Shown here piece after piece: positions 16,883-25,329 of a stretch of DNA of 64,000 bases (its first letter is position 1; each line of letters starts with the position of its first letter). The notes under the pieces were generated by a model, which saw only the letters and a program-made list of their open reading frames with translations, searched no databases and was not told the origin of the DNA. Origin of the DNA: Haliscomenobacter sp040401995 (GTDB lineage Bacteria; Bacteroidota; Bacteroidia; Chitinophagales; Saprospiraceae). The DNA lies in assembly GCA_040401995.1 (NCBI GenBank), contig JBBANM010000008.1, forward strand, positions 49,060 through 113,059, written 5' to 3'. Both the position numbers and the translations under genes were made by a program.

Positions 16883-17449
16883 ATGACACAGGAAGAAGTC
16901 AATCTTTATCTGGAAGAAGCGCAGGAAATGATGGAAAAGGCGCTCGACCACCTTCAAAAGGAGTTATCCAAAATTACCACCGGCAAGGCCTCTCCTGCGT
17001 TGGTAAACGGACTGCAAGTTTCTTACTACGGTACGCCGACTCCCATGGGTCAAATTGCCAACATTTCTACCTCTGATTCACGCACTATTGTAATCCAACC
17101 TTGGGAAAAGTCAAGTTTGGGACCAATTGAAAGGGCAATTTTTGAAGCCAATATCGGCATCACTCCGATGAACGACGGCGAAGTGGTTCGACTTTCAATT
17201 CCCCCTTTAACTGGGGAGCGCCGCAAGGAATTGGTAAAACGAGCCAAAGTTTTGTCGGAAGATAGCAAGGTGGGCGTTCGCGCTGCTCGTCGTGATGCCA
17301 TGGAAGGCATTAAGAAGGCGGTGAAAGATGGTTTTTCCGAAGATCTTGGCAAACGCAGTGAAGAGGATGTCCAAGAGATGACCAACAAGTTTATCGCTAA
17401 AATTGATCAGGTTGTTGAACTCAAGGAAAAAGATATAATGACGGTTTAG
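16883..17449 (+). CDS. frr: Ribosome recycling factor
   Basis: RRF splits post-termination ribosomes together with EF-G. The 188-residue product matches the family length. Visible signatures are LSKITTGKASPALVNGLQVS (the usual R-T-G-R region, here with K), YYGTPTPMGQIANIST, IQPWEKSSLGPIERAI, and IPPLTGERRKELVKRAK. The C-terminal three-helix bundle follows, with many charged residues. It is located 100 bp after serS in the same direction; the pair may be co-transcribed, or frr may have its own promoter in the AT-rich gap. Confidence 0.97.
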   Translation: MTQEEVNLYLEEAQEMMEKALDHLQKELSKITTGKASPALVNGLQVSYYGTPTPMGQIANISTSDSRTIVIQPWEKSSLGPIERAIFEANIGITPMNDGEVVRLSIPPLTGERRKELVKRAKVLSEDSKVGVRAARRDAMEGIKKAVKDGFSEDLGKRSEEDVQEMTNKFIAKIDQVVELKEKDIMTV

Positions 17450-17573
17450 CCGAAATTTTCATTTTTTCCAGTGCTCGCTCGCTGCTTTTTTAAGTTTGAA
17501 AGGTCGGTTTTGAAGTCAAAATCCCTGCAAATACAGGTTTTTGAAAAAAAAGCGCTACTTTTTTGTGGGATTA

Positions 17574-17604
17574 TTGTCTAATTTCCAAAGAAGCTATACC
17601 TTTG
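17574..17604 (+). promoter_or_regulatory. Candidate rpmH promoter
   Basis: TTG (17574-17576), 20 bp of spacer, then TACCTTTG (17597-17604): this is the best match in the window to the Bacteroidota -33/-7 pattern. It lies 50 bp upstream of the rpmH ATG. Confidence 0.55.
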
Positions 17605-17654
17605 CCAGACTTTTTTAAAAACGTATTTTTGAAGGAGCGTAAAAGATAGATGTA

Positions 17655-17810
17655 ATGAAAAGAACGTTTCAACCTTCCCGTAGAAAGCGCGCAAACAAGC
17701 ACGGATTTCGTTCACGCATGAGCAGCAAGAACGGTCGTAAAGTCCTTGCCCGTCGTCGCGCAAAAGGCCGCCATAAATTGACGGTTTCTGACGAGAAGCG
17801 CCTTAAGTAA
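17655..17810 (+). CDS. rpmH: 50S ribosomal protein L34
   Basis: L34 is a small basic protein of the large ribosomal subunit. The 51-codon frame reads MKRTFQPSRRKRANKHGF and continues with RMSSKNGRKVLARRRAKGR, the conserved L34 sequence in full, then a short Bacteroidota-like C-terminal tail (HKLTVSDEKRLK). A good promoter lies just upstream. The usual partner rnpA does not follow; 117 bp without an open frame lead to a strong terminator. Confidence 0.97.
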   Translation: MKRTFQPSRRKRANKHGFRSRMSSKNGRKVLARRRAKGRHKLTVSDEKRLK

Positions 17811-17927
17811 GCGCCTCCTTATTTTCTTGATTTTCCGGATTTGAGCTTGCCATAAGCTGCAATTGCTGCCGGATGAATGATAAGAAATAATGTGGCGCGT
17901 TGGCGCTTGGCAGCATGGCGGTAAAAA

Positions 17928-17975
17928 ACACAGAGGCCGATGGCAATGTCCATCGGCCTCTGTGTCTTTTTTTTT
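17928..17975. terminator. Strong rho-independent terminator
   Basis: A perfect 16-bp stem ACACAGAGGCCGATGG (17928-17943) and its complement (17950-17965), a 6-nt loop, and then ten pyrimidines (CTTTTTTTTT). It ends rpmH and faces the end of the TPR gene. Confidence 0.92.
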
Positions 17976-18012
17976 GCCAGAAAAATATAAGTTTAGCCTT
18001 GTAGTAAAGTAA

Positions 18013-19818
18013 CTACCCGGCTTTATCCCCGCGCAGGATTCGGAATCGCTTGCGGGCCTCTACTGCAAAGGTGCTACCCGAATAGTCGATAAAGAGCTTT
18101 TCATACAGTTCCTTCGCTTTGGTTTTGTTGTTAAGCTGTTTTTCGTACAATTCTGCCAAAGCAAAGAGGGAATTATCAGCACGAATCTCCGTGGGGTATT
18201 TATCCAATATTTTTTGATACATCTCTGCGGCTTTCTCAAACTCCCGCTTTTTCATAAAAACCTTGCCTTTGGAATACAAAACATCGTCTTCCAATTCATT
18301 ACCCGGGTATAATGTCAGCAGACTATCCAGTTTTTGAAAAGCCTCGTCAAATCGGTTTTGAAAAATCAGTAGATCAGCCTGGGCATAAAGATTGAGCGAA
18401 GCGCCCGTGGAGTCCATCCCTAAATTTTCGAGGATAAAGATCGATAAATCCAGTGCATCGTTGGAGATCAGCTTTGACGTGGAAGCCTTTAGAATGTCAA
18501 ATTGGGATTGCGCCCACTGAAAATCTCCGGAGTAATACGACAGGCGGGCATTGCGAAAACGCGCTTCATTGCCCAGTAGATCGTCTTTAAATGCTTTATC
18601 TACCTGAGAATACAACAAGGTAGACTCCCAAATTTCACCCCGCATCAAGTAATAATCACCTAAGTTGAGTTTGGTTTGACCTTGAATATTAGCCGGTAGA
18701 TTATTGATTTTCAACAAATCGGTAAGTAGTTCAATGGCTTTGGGCAAATTGTTGATGTAGTACGCTTCCAAATCCGCCAATTCCATGATGAGCGGTGCGA
18801 TGCCCCGCGATTTGCCGAATTCGCTGATAAAATATTCGTATTGCTGTTCCAATACCTTTAGCTCCTCCTGGGTATAAGAATAACCTTCTACCAACTTGTT
18901 GCGGCGGCAGCGCAGCGATTCTTGTTTGGCGTCCAAAAAGAAAGGTGATTCCATGCCTTTTTGAGACACGATGTATTCATAGGCGTCGATGGCCACATCA
19001 TAGTCTTTATCATTGGCAGCGATTTGCGCCAACTGATACACCCGCACCCCGTTTTCTTTGAGCTGTTTGTCGAGGGCTCTTACTTGGCGCAAGGCATTTT
19101 TATAATCTTTTTCTTGTAAAAACACCCATGCCAGTACGTCCACAAACTGAGGAGCATTGGCGTTGGCTTGTACCCGCTCATACAATTGATTGCGCAGTTC
19201 TTTGATGTCGTCTTGCGAAAGATAGCGTTGAAAAAAAGTCTTGATATTTTCGGCCCGGTCGGGTGAAGTTTCCAAACTATTTAAATACTGGGTTATCATT
19301 TTGGGGATATCCCCTTTGCGCCGGTAAAGATCGGCAAGTTGATAGGCAAAAAACTGGCTATCGTTGATGACGCGCGCACCTTTTTCAAAGGTTTCGATGG
19401 CCAGATCAAATTTATTTAAATTGGTAAAAGCGTTGGCCAGCTTAATGACCGCGTAGCGCTCTTTGGGCATCTGCTCAATGGCTTTGCGGAATTGCTTGAG
19501 CGCTTCGTCTTCTTTGTTCTCCTGCTCATACATGCGCCCGTAAGCAATGTAGAGCTTGACGTCGTTTGGTCGGCGACGAATAAGTTTGGTAAGAATTTTC
19601 TCGCAATCATCGTAGCGCTGCAGTTCCAGCAAACAATCGATGTAACGATCGAAATAATATTCATTCTCTACCTCTTGCGCGTAGAGTTTCTCAAACAAAA
19701 CCACCGCTTTTTCAAATTCGCCATCCGCATAATATTGCTGGGCAAGTTTGGCATCTTGTGCTTTGAGGCTACCCACGAACAGCATACAACCGATCAAAAT
19801 TAACCGCCACATAAGCAT
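18013..19818 (-). CDS. Secreted or membrane-associated TPR-repeat protein
   Basis: The 601-residue protein starts with a signal peptide (MLMWRLILIGCMLFVGSLKA, cleavage near AQD). It consists almost wholly of tetratricopeptide repeats, for example AQQYYADGEFEKAVVLFEKL at about 27-46, LYIAYGRMYEQENKEDEALK near 100, and DKYPTEIRADNSLFALAELY near the C-terminus. Such proteins usually act as scaffolds in the periplasm; no specific partner can be named. The gene follows gcvH on the same strand but a terminator-like hairpin lies between them. A shorter start at the third codon (MWRL) is equally possible. Confidence 0.8.
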   Translation of the reverse strand: MLMWRLILIGCMLFVGSLKAQDAKLAQQYYADGEFEKAVVLFEKLYAQEVENEYYFDRYIDCLLELQRYDDCEKILTKLIRRRPNDVKLYIAYGRMYEQENKEDEALKQFRKAIEQMPKERYAVIKLANAFTNLNKFDLAIETFEKGARVINDSQFFAYQLADLYRRKGDIPKMITQYLNSLETSPDRAENIKTFFQRYLSQDDIKELRNQLYERVQANANAPQFVDVLAWVFLQEKDYKNALRQVRALDKQLKENGVRVYQLAQIAANDKDYDVAIDAYEYIVSQKGMESPFFLDAKQESLRCRRNKLVEGYSYTQEELKVLEQQYEYFISEFGKSRGIAPLIMELADLEAYYINNLPKAIELLTDLLKINNLPANIQGQTKLNLGDYYLMRGEIWESTLLYSQVDKAFKDDLLGNEARFRNARLSYYSGDFQWAQSQFDILKASTSKLISNDALDLSIFILENLGMDSTGASLNLYAQADLLIFQNRFDEAFQKLDSLLTLYPGNELEDDVLYSKGKVFMKKREFEKAAEMYQKILDKYPTEIRADNSLFALAELYEKQLNNKTKAKELYEKLFIDYSGSTFAVEARKRFRILRGDKAG

Positions 19819-19831
19819 TTTTTTAAGAGGT

Positions 19832-19872
19832 AAAAAAAGGGGCAGCGCTCAATCGCACCGCTCCCTTTTTTG
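19832..19872 (-). terminator. Terminator after gcvH
   Basis: Read on the minus strand, GGGAGCG and CGCTGCCCC form an imperfect stem around an 11-nt loop, followed by a run of T. It lies between the gcvH stop and the TPR gene start, so it separates the two or attenuates read-through. Confidence 0.6.
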
Positions 19873-19875
19873 TTA

Positions 19876-20265
19876 CTAAGAAATATGATTTTCATAGTCT
19901 GCCGCACTCAACAACTCATCCAGTTGTGCAGCATCACTTATCTCAATTTTAACAATCCAGCCGGCGCCGTATGGATCGCTATTGATCAAAGCCGGATCAC
20001 CGCTTTTGTCATCCACTTGAGAGTTAAACTCTAAAACCTTACCCGTCAATGGAATAAACAACTCAGAGGTAGTTTTTACGGCCTCCACGGTACCAAAAAT
20101 TTGATTTTTTTCGATGGTTTCGCCAACGGTTTCCACTTCTACGTATACGATATCCCCCAATTCACCCTGGGCAAAATCAGTAATACCAACATAAGCAACG
20201 TTACCGCCTTCTACGCGAATCCATTCATGGTCTTCGGTGTACTTTAGTCCTTCTGGAATATTCAT
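19876..20265 (-). CDS. gcvH: Glycine cleavage system H protein
   Basis: GcvH carries the lipoyl arm that shuttles the methylamine group between the P, T and L proteins of the glycine cleavage system. The 129-residue length is standard. The lipoylated lysine is K64 in TVEAVKTTSELF; the N-terminus MNIPEGLKYTEDHEWI and the motif GITDFAQGELGDIVYVE are diagnostic. It lies 26 bp behind gltA in the same direction, so co-transcription is likely. The other gcv genes are not in this window. Confidence 0.97.
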   Translation of the reverse strand: MNIPEGLKYTEDHEWIRVEGGNVAYVGITDFAQGELGDIVYVEVETVGETIEKNQIFGTVEAVKTTSELFIPLTGKVLEFNSQVDDKSGDPALINSDPYGAGWIVKIEISDAAQLDELLSAADYENHIS

Positions 20266-20291
20266 TGTTCAATTTTTTTTGGTCAACAAGT

Positions 20292-21605
20292 CTATTTCTT
20301 ATGTTCGGCTAGAAAACTCTTCACCCAGTCGGTAGTTACTGATTTGGGGCGTTCCAGCGGAAAACCCAAAGCACGCGACCAGCATTGGGCGGCCAATACG
20401 CCTAGCGCTCTGGATACGCCAAACAAAACGGTATAGTAACCATACTCTTTCAAGCCATAATGTACCAATAACGCACCAGAGTGTGCATCAACATTGGGCC
20501 AAGGGTTTTTAATTTTCCCAATACCACCCAAAATTTCCGGCACCACTTCGTAGATTTTCCAAACTACCTCTACGATGTCATCCTGAGGAATGTATTCTTT
20601 GGCGAATTCCATTTGAGCAATAAAGCGCGGATCAGGTCGGCGCAGTACCGCATGTCCGTAGCCGGGTACTACTTGGCCTTTGGCCAAAGTCTGATTAACA
20701 TAAGCAGCAATCTGTTCTTTGGTAGGATTGCGGGTATCCAGCTCCTCCAGCATGTCGAAGATCCATTTGATCACTTCCTGATTGGCCAAACCGTGCAATG
20801 GACCAGCCAAGGCGTTCAAACCGCTGGCGAAAGACAAGTATGGATCGCTAAGCGTGGAACCCACCAAGTGGGTAGTATGAGCTGATGCGTTACCCCCTTC
20901 ATGATCGGCATGAATGGTTAAATACAAACGCATCAACGCTTTAAAATCAGGATTGTCAAAACCCAGCATATGGGCATAATTACCTGACCAGTCTTCGGTA
21001 GTATCCGGCGCAATGTGTTGACCGCCAGCAAAAGTACGCCGATAAATATAAGCTGCAACCTTAGGCAAACGAGCAATTAAGGTCATGGCATCCTCGTAAG
21101 TCGCATCCCAGTAATCATCTTTGCTCATGCCTTCATCATAGCGGCGAGCAAAAACACTGTCGGATTGCATGGCTACCACTGCAATGGAAAATTGTGACAT
21201 GGCATGCGTTCCAACCGGCAAAGCATTTAGTGCGTCGTAAACGTGGGCGGGCACTTCCGAACGAAGACGCCACTGTTCAGATACCCAAGCAGCTTCAGCG
21301 GGGGTAGGGATATCGCCAGTCAACATAAACCAAAACAAAGCTTCTGGCAAGGGTTGTTTGCCATCTTTACCGCTGGGCAATTGAGCTTTCAGTTCTGGAA
21401 TTGATTTGCCCCGAAAACGGATGCCTTCGATAGCATCGAGCTCAGAGGTTTCCCAAACCATCATCTTAATGTCGCGAGCGCCGCCATAAATTTGACTTAA
21501 GGTGACGTCGTCCACTACAGTTTCTCCGTGCTCTTTGAGTAAAGCACGAATCTCGGTCTTAAGGGCATTTGCTTTTTCAAAAAATTTCTGCTTCAGGGCA
21601 TCCAT
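20292..21605 (-). CDS. gltA: Citrate synthase (eukaryote-type)
   Basis: The enzyme condenses acetyl-CoA with oxaloacetate to form citrate, the entry step of the TCA cycle. The 437-residue protein has the catalytic histidines in GPLHGLANQEV and GYGHAVLRRPDPR, and the aspartate in NVDAHSGALLVHYG. The N-terminal helices and the segments MVWETSELDAIEGIRFRG and HEGGNASAHTTHLVGSTLSD resemble the mitochondrial/eukaryote-type branch rather than the hexameric proteobacterial enzyme. This branch is known in Bacteroidota. It leads a gltA-gcvH pair; a 300-bp divergent gap lies upstream. Confidence 0.96.
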   Translation of the reverse strand: MDALKQKFFEKANALKTEIRALLKEHGETVVDDVTLSQIYGGARDIKMMVWETSELDAIEGIRFRGKSIPELKAQLPSGKDGKQPLPEALFWFMLTGDIPTPAEAAWVSEQWRLRSEVPAHVYDALNALPVGTHAMSQFSIAVVAMQSDSVFARRYDEGMSKDDYWDATYEDAMTLIARLPKVAAYIYRRTFAGGQHIAPDTTEDWSGNYAHMLGFDNPDFKALMRLYLTIHADHEGGNASAHTTHLVGSTLSDPYLSFASGLNALAGPLHGLANQEVIKWIFDMLEELDTRNPTKEQIAAYVNQTLAKGQVVPGYGHAVLRRPDPRFIAQMEFAKEYIPQDDIVEVVWKIYEVVPEILGGIGKIKNPWPNVDAHSGALLVHYGLKEYGYYTVLFGVSRALGVLAAQCWSRALGFPLERPKSVTTDWVKSFLAEHKK

Positions 21606-21811
21606 TGGATGAAGAATTATTAGGAGTTATAAATGTTTGCTTTCGCGGGTAAATAATAGAACAAAATTATCACTTCAGGAAAACAAATTGCTTTTTTTGC
21701 CGCTGATTTATCCGATTTTGGAATTATCAGGTTTTTTGTCCAGCTTTGCCCAGTGATTCTTGGGATATAACGCCAACAAACGCTATTTGGATCTCCCTTT
21801 TGAGCCACTAG

Positions 21812-21839
21812 TCCATGTTTTTTCAACAAAAAACATGGG
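21812..21839. promoter_or_regulatory. Short hairpin in the gltA / DUF3109 divergent gap
   Basis: CCATGTTTTTT and AAAAAACATGG are exact complements around CAAC. The gap lies between two diverging genes, so a terminator is not expected; an operator or a leader structure for the plus-strand gene is more plausible. This is inference. Confidence 0.3.
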
Positions 21840-21905
21840 AAATTTTACTTGGTTTTACTTGAATGATTGCGACGGGAAGTTGCAGCGCAAAATAAGCAAA
21901 AAAAT

Positions 21906-22487
21906 ATGTTCATAATAGACAATGTGCTGGTAAGCGATGAACTGATTGAGGAACAATTCGTGTGCGACCTCAATGCTTGTAAAGGCGCGTGTTGTTGGGA
22001 GGGGGATTATGGCGCACCCCTGGATGAAAAAGAATTGCCCATCTTAAACAGCATTTACGAAGATGTCAAGCCTTTTTTAACTCCTGAAGGCATACAAGTC
22101 ATTGAAAAACAAGGAAAATATGTTTACTATGACGACGCCGAGGAATTTGGAACGCCGCTGATTGAAGGCGGCCCTTGTGCGTACATGACCTACGATGCGC
22201 TCGGGATCGCCCAATGCGGGATCGAGCAAGCCCACCGAGCGGGCGCTACAGATTTTCAAAAACCAATCTCCTGCCATCTTTATCCTGTGAGAACAAGACG
22301 GGAAGAAGCTGGATTTGAAGTATTGAATTACGAACGGTGGGATATCTGTTCTGCGGCGTGTACGCTAGGTGCTAAAGCTCAGGTACCCGTTTACCAATTT
22401 GTAAAGCCAGCATTGATTCGGAAATATGGTGCCGATTTTTTTGACGTATTGGAAAAAATTGTCAGCGGAGAAGCAGAGGAGGAATAG
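21906..22487 (+). CDS. DUF3109 family cysteine-cluster protein
   Basis: The product has 193 residues from the ATG at 21906; a GC-poorer in-frame extension of 13 codons upstream is not conserved-looking. The N-terminal cluster CDLNACKGACCWEGD (cysteines at about 20, 25, 29 and 30), the middle GGPCAYMTYDALGIAQCGIE, the ISCHLYPVR segment and the later CSAAC resemble DUF3109, which is related to the YkgJ-type zinc or iron-sulfur cluster family. The exact function is unknown. Single gene between gltA (divergent) and a region of about 420 bp with no gene on this strand. Confidence 0.85.
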   Translation: MFIIDNVLVSDELIEEQFVCDLNACKGACCWEGDYGAPLDEKELPILNSIYEDVKPFLTPEGIQVIEKQGKYVYYDDAEEFGTPLIEGGPCAYMTYDALGIAQCGIEQAHRAGATDFQKPISCHLYPVRTRREEAGFEVLNYERWDICSAACTLGAKAQVPVYQFVKPALIRKYGADFFDVLEKIVSGEAEEE

Positions 22488-22604
22488 ATTTAGGAACCCA
22501 GAAAAATAACTTCCCGATTTTTTGCGTCAAACTTAGGTGACGAATTCCTGATTTGGAGTGACGAAAAAACGGATAAAAATCCAACATCAGCGACCACTTG
22601 GAGG

Positions 22605-22635
22605 GAAATAAAAAAGGCCGGTAATGAAACCGGCC
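22605..22635 (-). terminator. Rho-independent terminator on the minus strand
   Basis: On the minus strand GGCCGGT-TTCATT-ACCGGCC is followed by TTTTTTATTT. The nearest upstream gene on that strand, the small heat-shock gene, ends about 275 bp away, so either its 3' UTR is long or an RNA lies between. Confidence 0.75.
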
Positions 22636-22911
22636 CGAAAAAAACACCTAAAACCCTATTAACTAACCTAAAAATCTTGAAATCAAATCGTTAAATAGAC
22701 GTTAACACCTTTCGTTTTCCAATCTTTCTCTTCATTCAACGTCTTCTTAGTAAACTCCTAACACCCAATTTAAGTTGCAAGAAAAGTATTAAAGCTGCTA
22801 AAATTGACAACCAGCTGACTTTCCTATCTTACGACAAATTTAAATTTTCGTTGCACAAGATCTGAAACGATGATCGCCTAAAAAATGTTCATCGAAATCG
22901 CAACAAGTTTG
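22636..22911 (-). other. Gene-free stretch ending in a terminator: long 3' UTR or candidate small RNA
   Basis: No open frame of note is seen in either direction. Read on the minus strand it has an AAATTTG -7-like element near 22840 and ends at the strong terminator at 22605-22635. The T-rich segment before the terminator resembles an RNA leader more than coding DNA. This supports a small RNA only weakly. Confidence 0.25.
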
Positions 22912-23343
22912 TTAAACGATATCTATTTGACGCGCTGCCTGAGGTAACGCTTCTTCTTTTTTAGGCAATGTTACCGTCAAGATGCCTTGGTCGTATTTTG
23001 CGCCAATCAAATCAGTGTTCACTACTTCTGGCAAGTGGAAGCTGCGACTGAAGGAAGTAAAAGCAAATTCTTTCAAGCGCAATTTTTCGCCTTCAACTTT
23101 TTCTTCGTTTTTAGTAGCCGTAATGGTCAACAGATCTTTGTCCACTGCTAATTTGAAAGCGTTTTTGTCCAAACCTGGCGCAACCAATTCAATACGAAAA
23201 TCCTTATCGGTTTCTACGATGTTAACAGCTGGTTTGTAGCCTGAATCGCTGGCGCCAGTATGAATCAATTGCTGAATTACCCGATTGAAAGCAGCATCTA
23301 CTGGATTGTTGAATACGCGTGGTTTTACTGATACAAGTGTCAT
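22912..23343 (-). CDS. Small heat-shock protein (Hsp20/alpha-crystallin)
   Basis: Hsp20 proteins are ATP-independent chaperones that hold unfolding proteins. The 143-residue product has the alpha-crystallin domain at about residues 38-140, with VETDKDFRIELVAPGLDKNA, FSRSFHLPEVVNTDLIGAKY and the closing GILTVTLPK motif that includes the conserved L-x-x-x-L/P-K ending, then a short tail with an I-x-I/V type ending (QIDIV). The N-terminal arm is short. The gene appears monocistronic. Its promoter region is AT-rich, but no clear heat-shock operator (such as CIRCE) was found. Confidence 0.93.
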   Translation of the reverse strand: MTLVSVKPRVFNNPVDAAFNRVIQQLIHTGASDSGYKPAVNIVETDKDFRIELVAPGLDKNAFKLAVDKDLLTITATKNEEKVEGEKLRLKEFAFTSFSRSFHLPEVVNTDLIGAKYDQGILTVTLPKKEEALPQAARQIDIV

Positions 23344-23523
23344 AGCTATTGAGTTTTTTGAGTTAAACAGATTGCCTTACTTTAAGCAATTTGTGTTCCA
23401 TCGTGCCAAAGCACAAAAAAAGTGTCAAAAGCAGCATTAGTGCATGTCGTTTTGACACACACCATTGATTCAAACTGTCATTTTGTCTTTTTTCAAATAA
23501 ATAGATCGGAAAAAGCAAAACCT

Positions 23524-25050
23524 CTACGCGCCTTCGCCTACGAAAGCCAGTACATCATCCAGATACTCGCGGTGATTGGACAACCGGGGTACTTTGTGCT
23601 GACCGCCAAACTTGCCCCGAGCGCGCATCCAATTGTAGAAGGTACCTTTGGGTACTAAATGAATCTGAAGTGGCAACATCGCCAAATTCCGATACCGCTT
23701 GGCTTCGTAATCGGAATTGATTTTTTGTAAATTTTGATCCAGTAAGATCGAAAAAGCGGAAAGATCGGTTGGTTCTTTTTCAAATTCAATGATCCATTCA
23801 TGCCCGCCGCGATTGGCGCCATCAAAATAAACAGGCGCTACCGTGTATTCACTCACCACCGCATGTAGGGTTTTGCAGGTTTCCGCAAGGGCTTTGTCGG
23901 CATTATCAACCATCATTTCTTCGCCAAAAGCATTGACAAACTGCTTGGTTCTCCCAGTTACTTTGATGCGATAGGGCTGGATGGAGGTAAATTGCACCGT
24001 ATCGCCTAAGCAATAGCGCCAAAGACCGGAATTGGTGGTGATCACCATCGCGTAGTTTTTGCCCAATTCAACTTCCCATAGCGGAATCGCTTTGGGCGAT
24101 GGTTTTTCCCACTCCGACATGGGGATAAACTCATAAAAGACGCCATTATTGAGGAGCAGGAGCAAACCTTCCTCGTTCAAGCGATCTTGGATGGCAAAAA
24201 AACCTTCCGAAGCATTGTAAATCTCTTGGTAATCCACCGTATCTGAAGGGAAAAATTCTTTGAACTGCTGTTTATAAGGCGTGAAACTAACGCCACCGTG
24301 GATGTAAACTTGAAAATCGGGCCAAATCTCCAACATGTTTTTTTTGCCGGTCAATTCCAACATGCGCCGCATCAACACCACCGTCCAAGTGGGGACGCCG
24401 CCAATCATCACCACCCGAGGCTCCTCAATGCCCGCACGCGCTAGTAGTTCCAGCTTTTTTTCCCAATCCGCCATCAGGGCAATATCAAAATCGGGTATAA
24501 AAAATGGCCGGGCAATCCAAGGCATGCGATCAATCATAATGGCCGATACATCGCCAATAGTGGTAGCTGGATAATCGGCAAAGGCGCTCATGCTGCCCCC
24601 CATCAACATACTTTTATCGGCAAACTGGCGGGCATTGGGACGCTGACAGTAGTAAAGCGTCATGGTATCCCATGTACCGCGAATGTGGCAGCGACTCAGG
24701 TTTTGCGAGGAAACGGGAATGAATTTACTTTTATCGTTGGTGGTACCCGAAGATTTGGAAAACCACTTGACTTGTCCGGGCCAAAGGATGTCTTTTTCCC
24801 CCTTCATCATTTGCTGAATGTAGGGTTTGAGTACATCGTATTCCGTGATAGGAATGGACTCGCTAAAATCCTGAATACTGTGAACGTCTTTAAAAAAGTG
24901 CTGTTTTCCCCATGCAGTGGCACGCCCCGCCCCTAGCAGTTCCCACCACAAGGCGGTTTGAATCTGCTGCGGCGCTTCCATATAGGCTTTGATGTAGCGA
25001 TAACGGTAGCGGTAAAGCTGTCGAAAAAAGGAGTTGACCAAATGCTGCAT
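23524..25050 (-). CDS. GH3 auxin-responsive-promoter family adenylase
   Basis: The 508-residue protein matches bacterial homologues of plant GH3 acyl-acid amido synthetases, members of the ANL adenylating superfamily. Signs are the ATP-binding SSGTTNDKSKFIPVS segment at about 112-126, EIYNASEGFFAIQ near 270-280, and TNSGLWRYCLGDTVQF near 345, followed by the small C-terminal domain. These bacterial enzymes have no agreed substrate; adenylation of a carboxylate and transfer to an amine is the family reaction. The gene stands alone; nothing suggests the pathway. Confidence 0.88.
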   Translation of the reverse strand: MQHLVNSFFRQLYRYRYRYIKAYMEAPQQIQTALWWELLGAGRATAWGKQHFFKDVHSIQDFSESIPITEYDVLKPYIQQMMKGEKDILWPGQVKWFSKSSGTTNDKSKFIPVSSQNLSRCHIRGTWDTMTLYYCQRPNARQFADKSMLMGGSMSAFADYPATTIGDVSAIMIDRMPWIARPFFIPDFDIALMADWEKKLELLARAGIEEPRVVMIGGVPTWTVVLMRRMLELTGKKNMLEIWPDFQVYIHGGVSFTPYKQQFKEFFPSDTVDYQEIYNASEGFFAIQDRLNEEGLLLLLNNGVFYEFIPMSEWEKPSPKAIPLWEVELGKNYAMVITTNSGLWRYCLGDTVQFTSIQPYRIKVTGRTKQFVNAFGEEMMVDNADKALAETCKTLHAVVSEYTVAPVYFDGANRGGHEWIIEFEKEPTDLSAFSILLDQNLQKINSDYEAKRYRNLAMLPLQIHLVPKGTFYNWMRARGKFGGQHKVPRLSNHREYLDDVLAFVGEGA

Positions 25051-25329
25051 AGTCCTAAATATAGGATCTTTTTTTTAAAAAACAGGCCTCAAAAGGGGAG
25101 TTTTGCCAACTTAAGCAGTGATTTTTCTCATTTAAGCCTATTTTTCAGCTAACAAACAAAATTATTTAACCTCAATCAATTACCATTTATACACGTCATT
25201 TAGTGATTCAATGCCAAATATTCTTTTTTTAGGTTGATAAAATCTCTTGTATTTTGCAGCACCGAGCGGGTTGGGATTACAAATTCCATATACCTATTTC
25301 TTCAACACCTATTTAAAGCAGTTGATACC

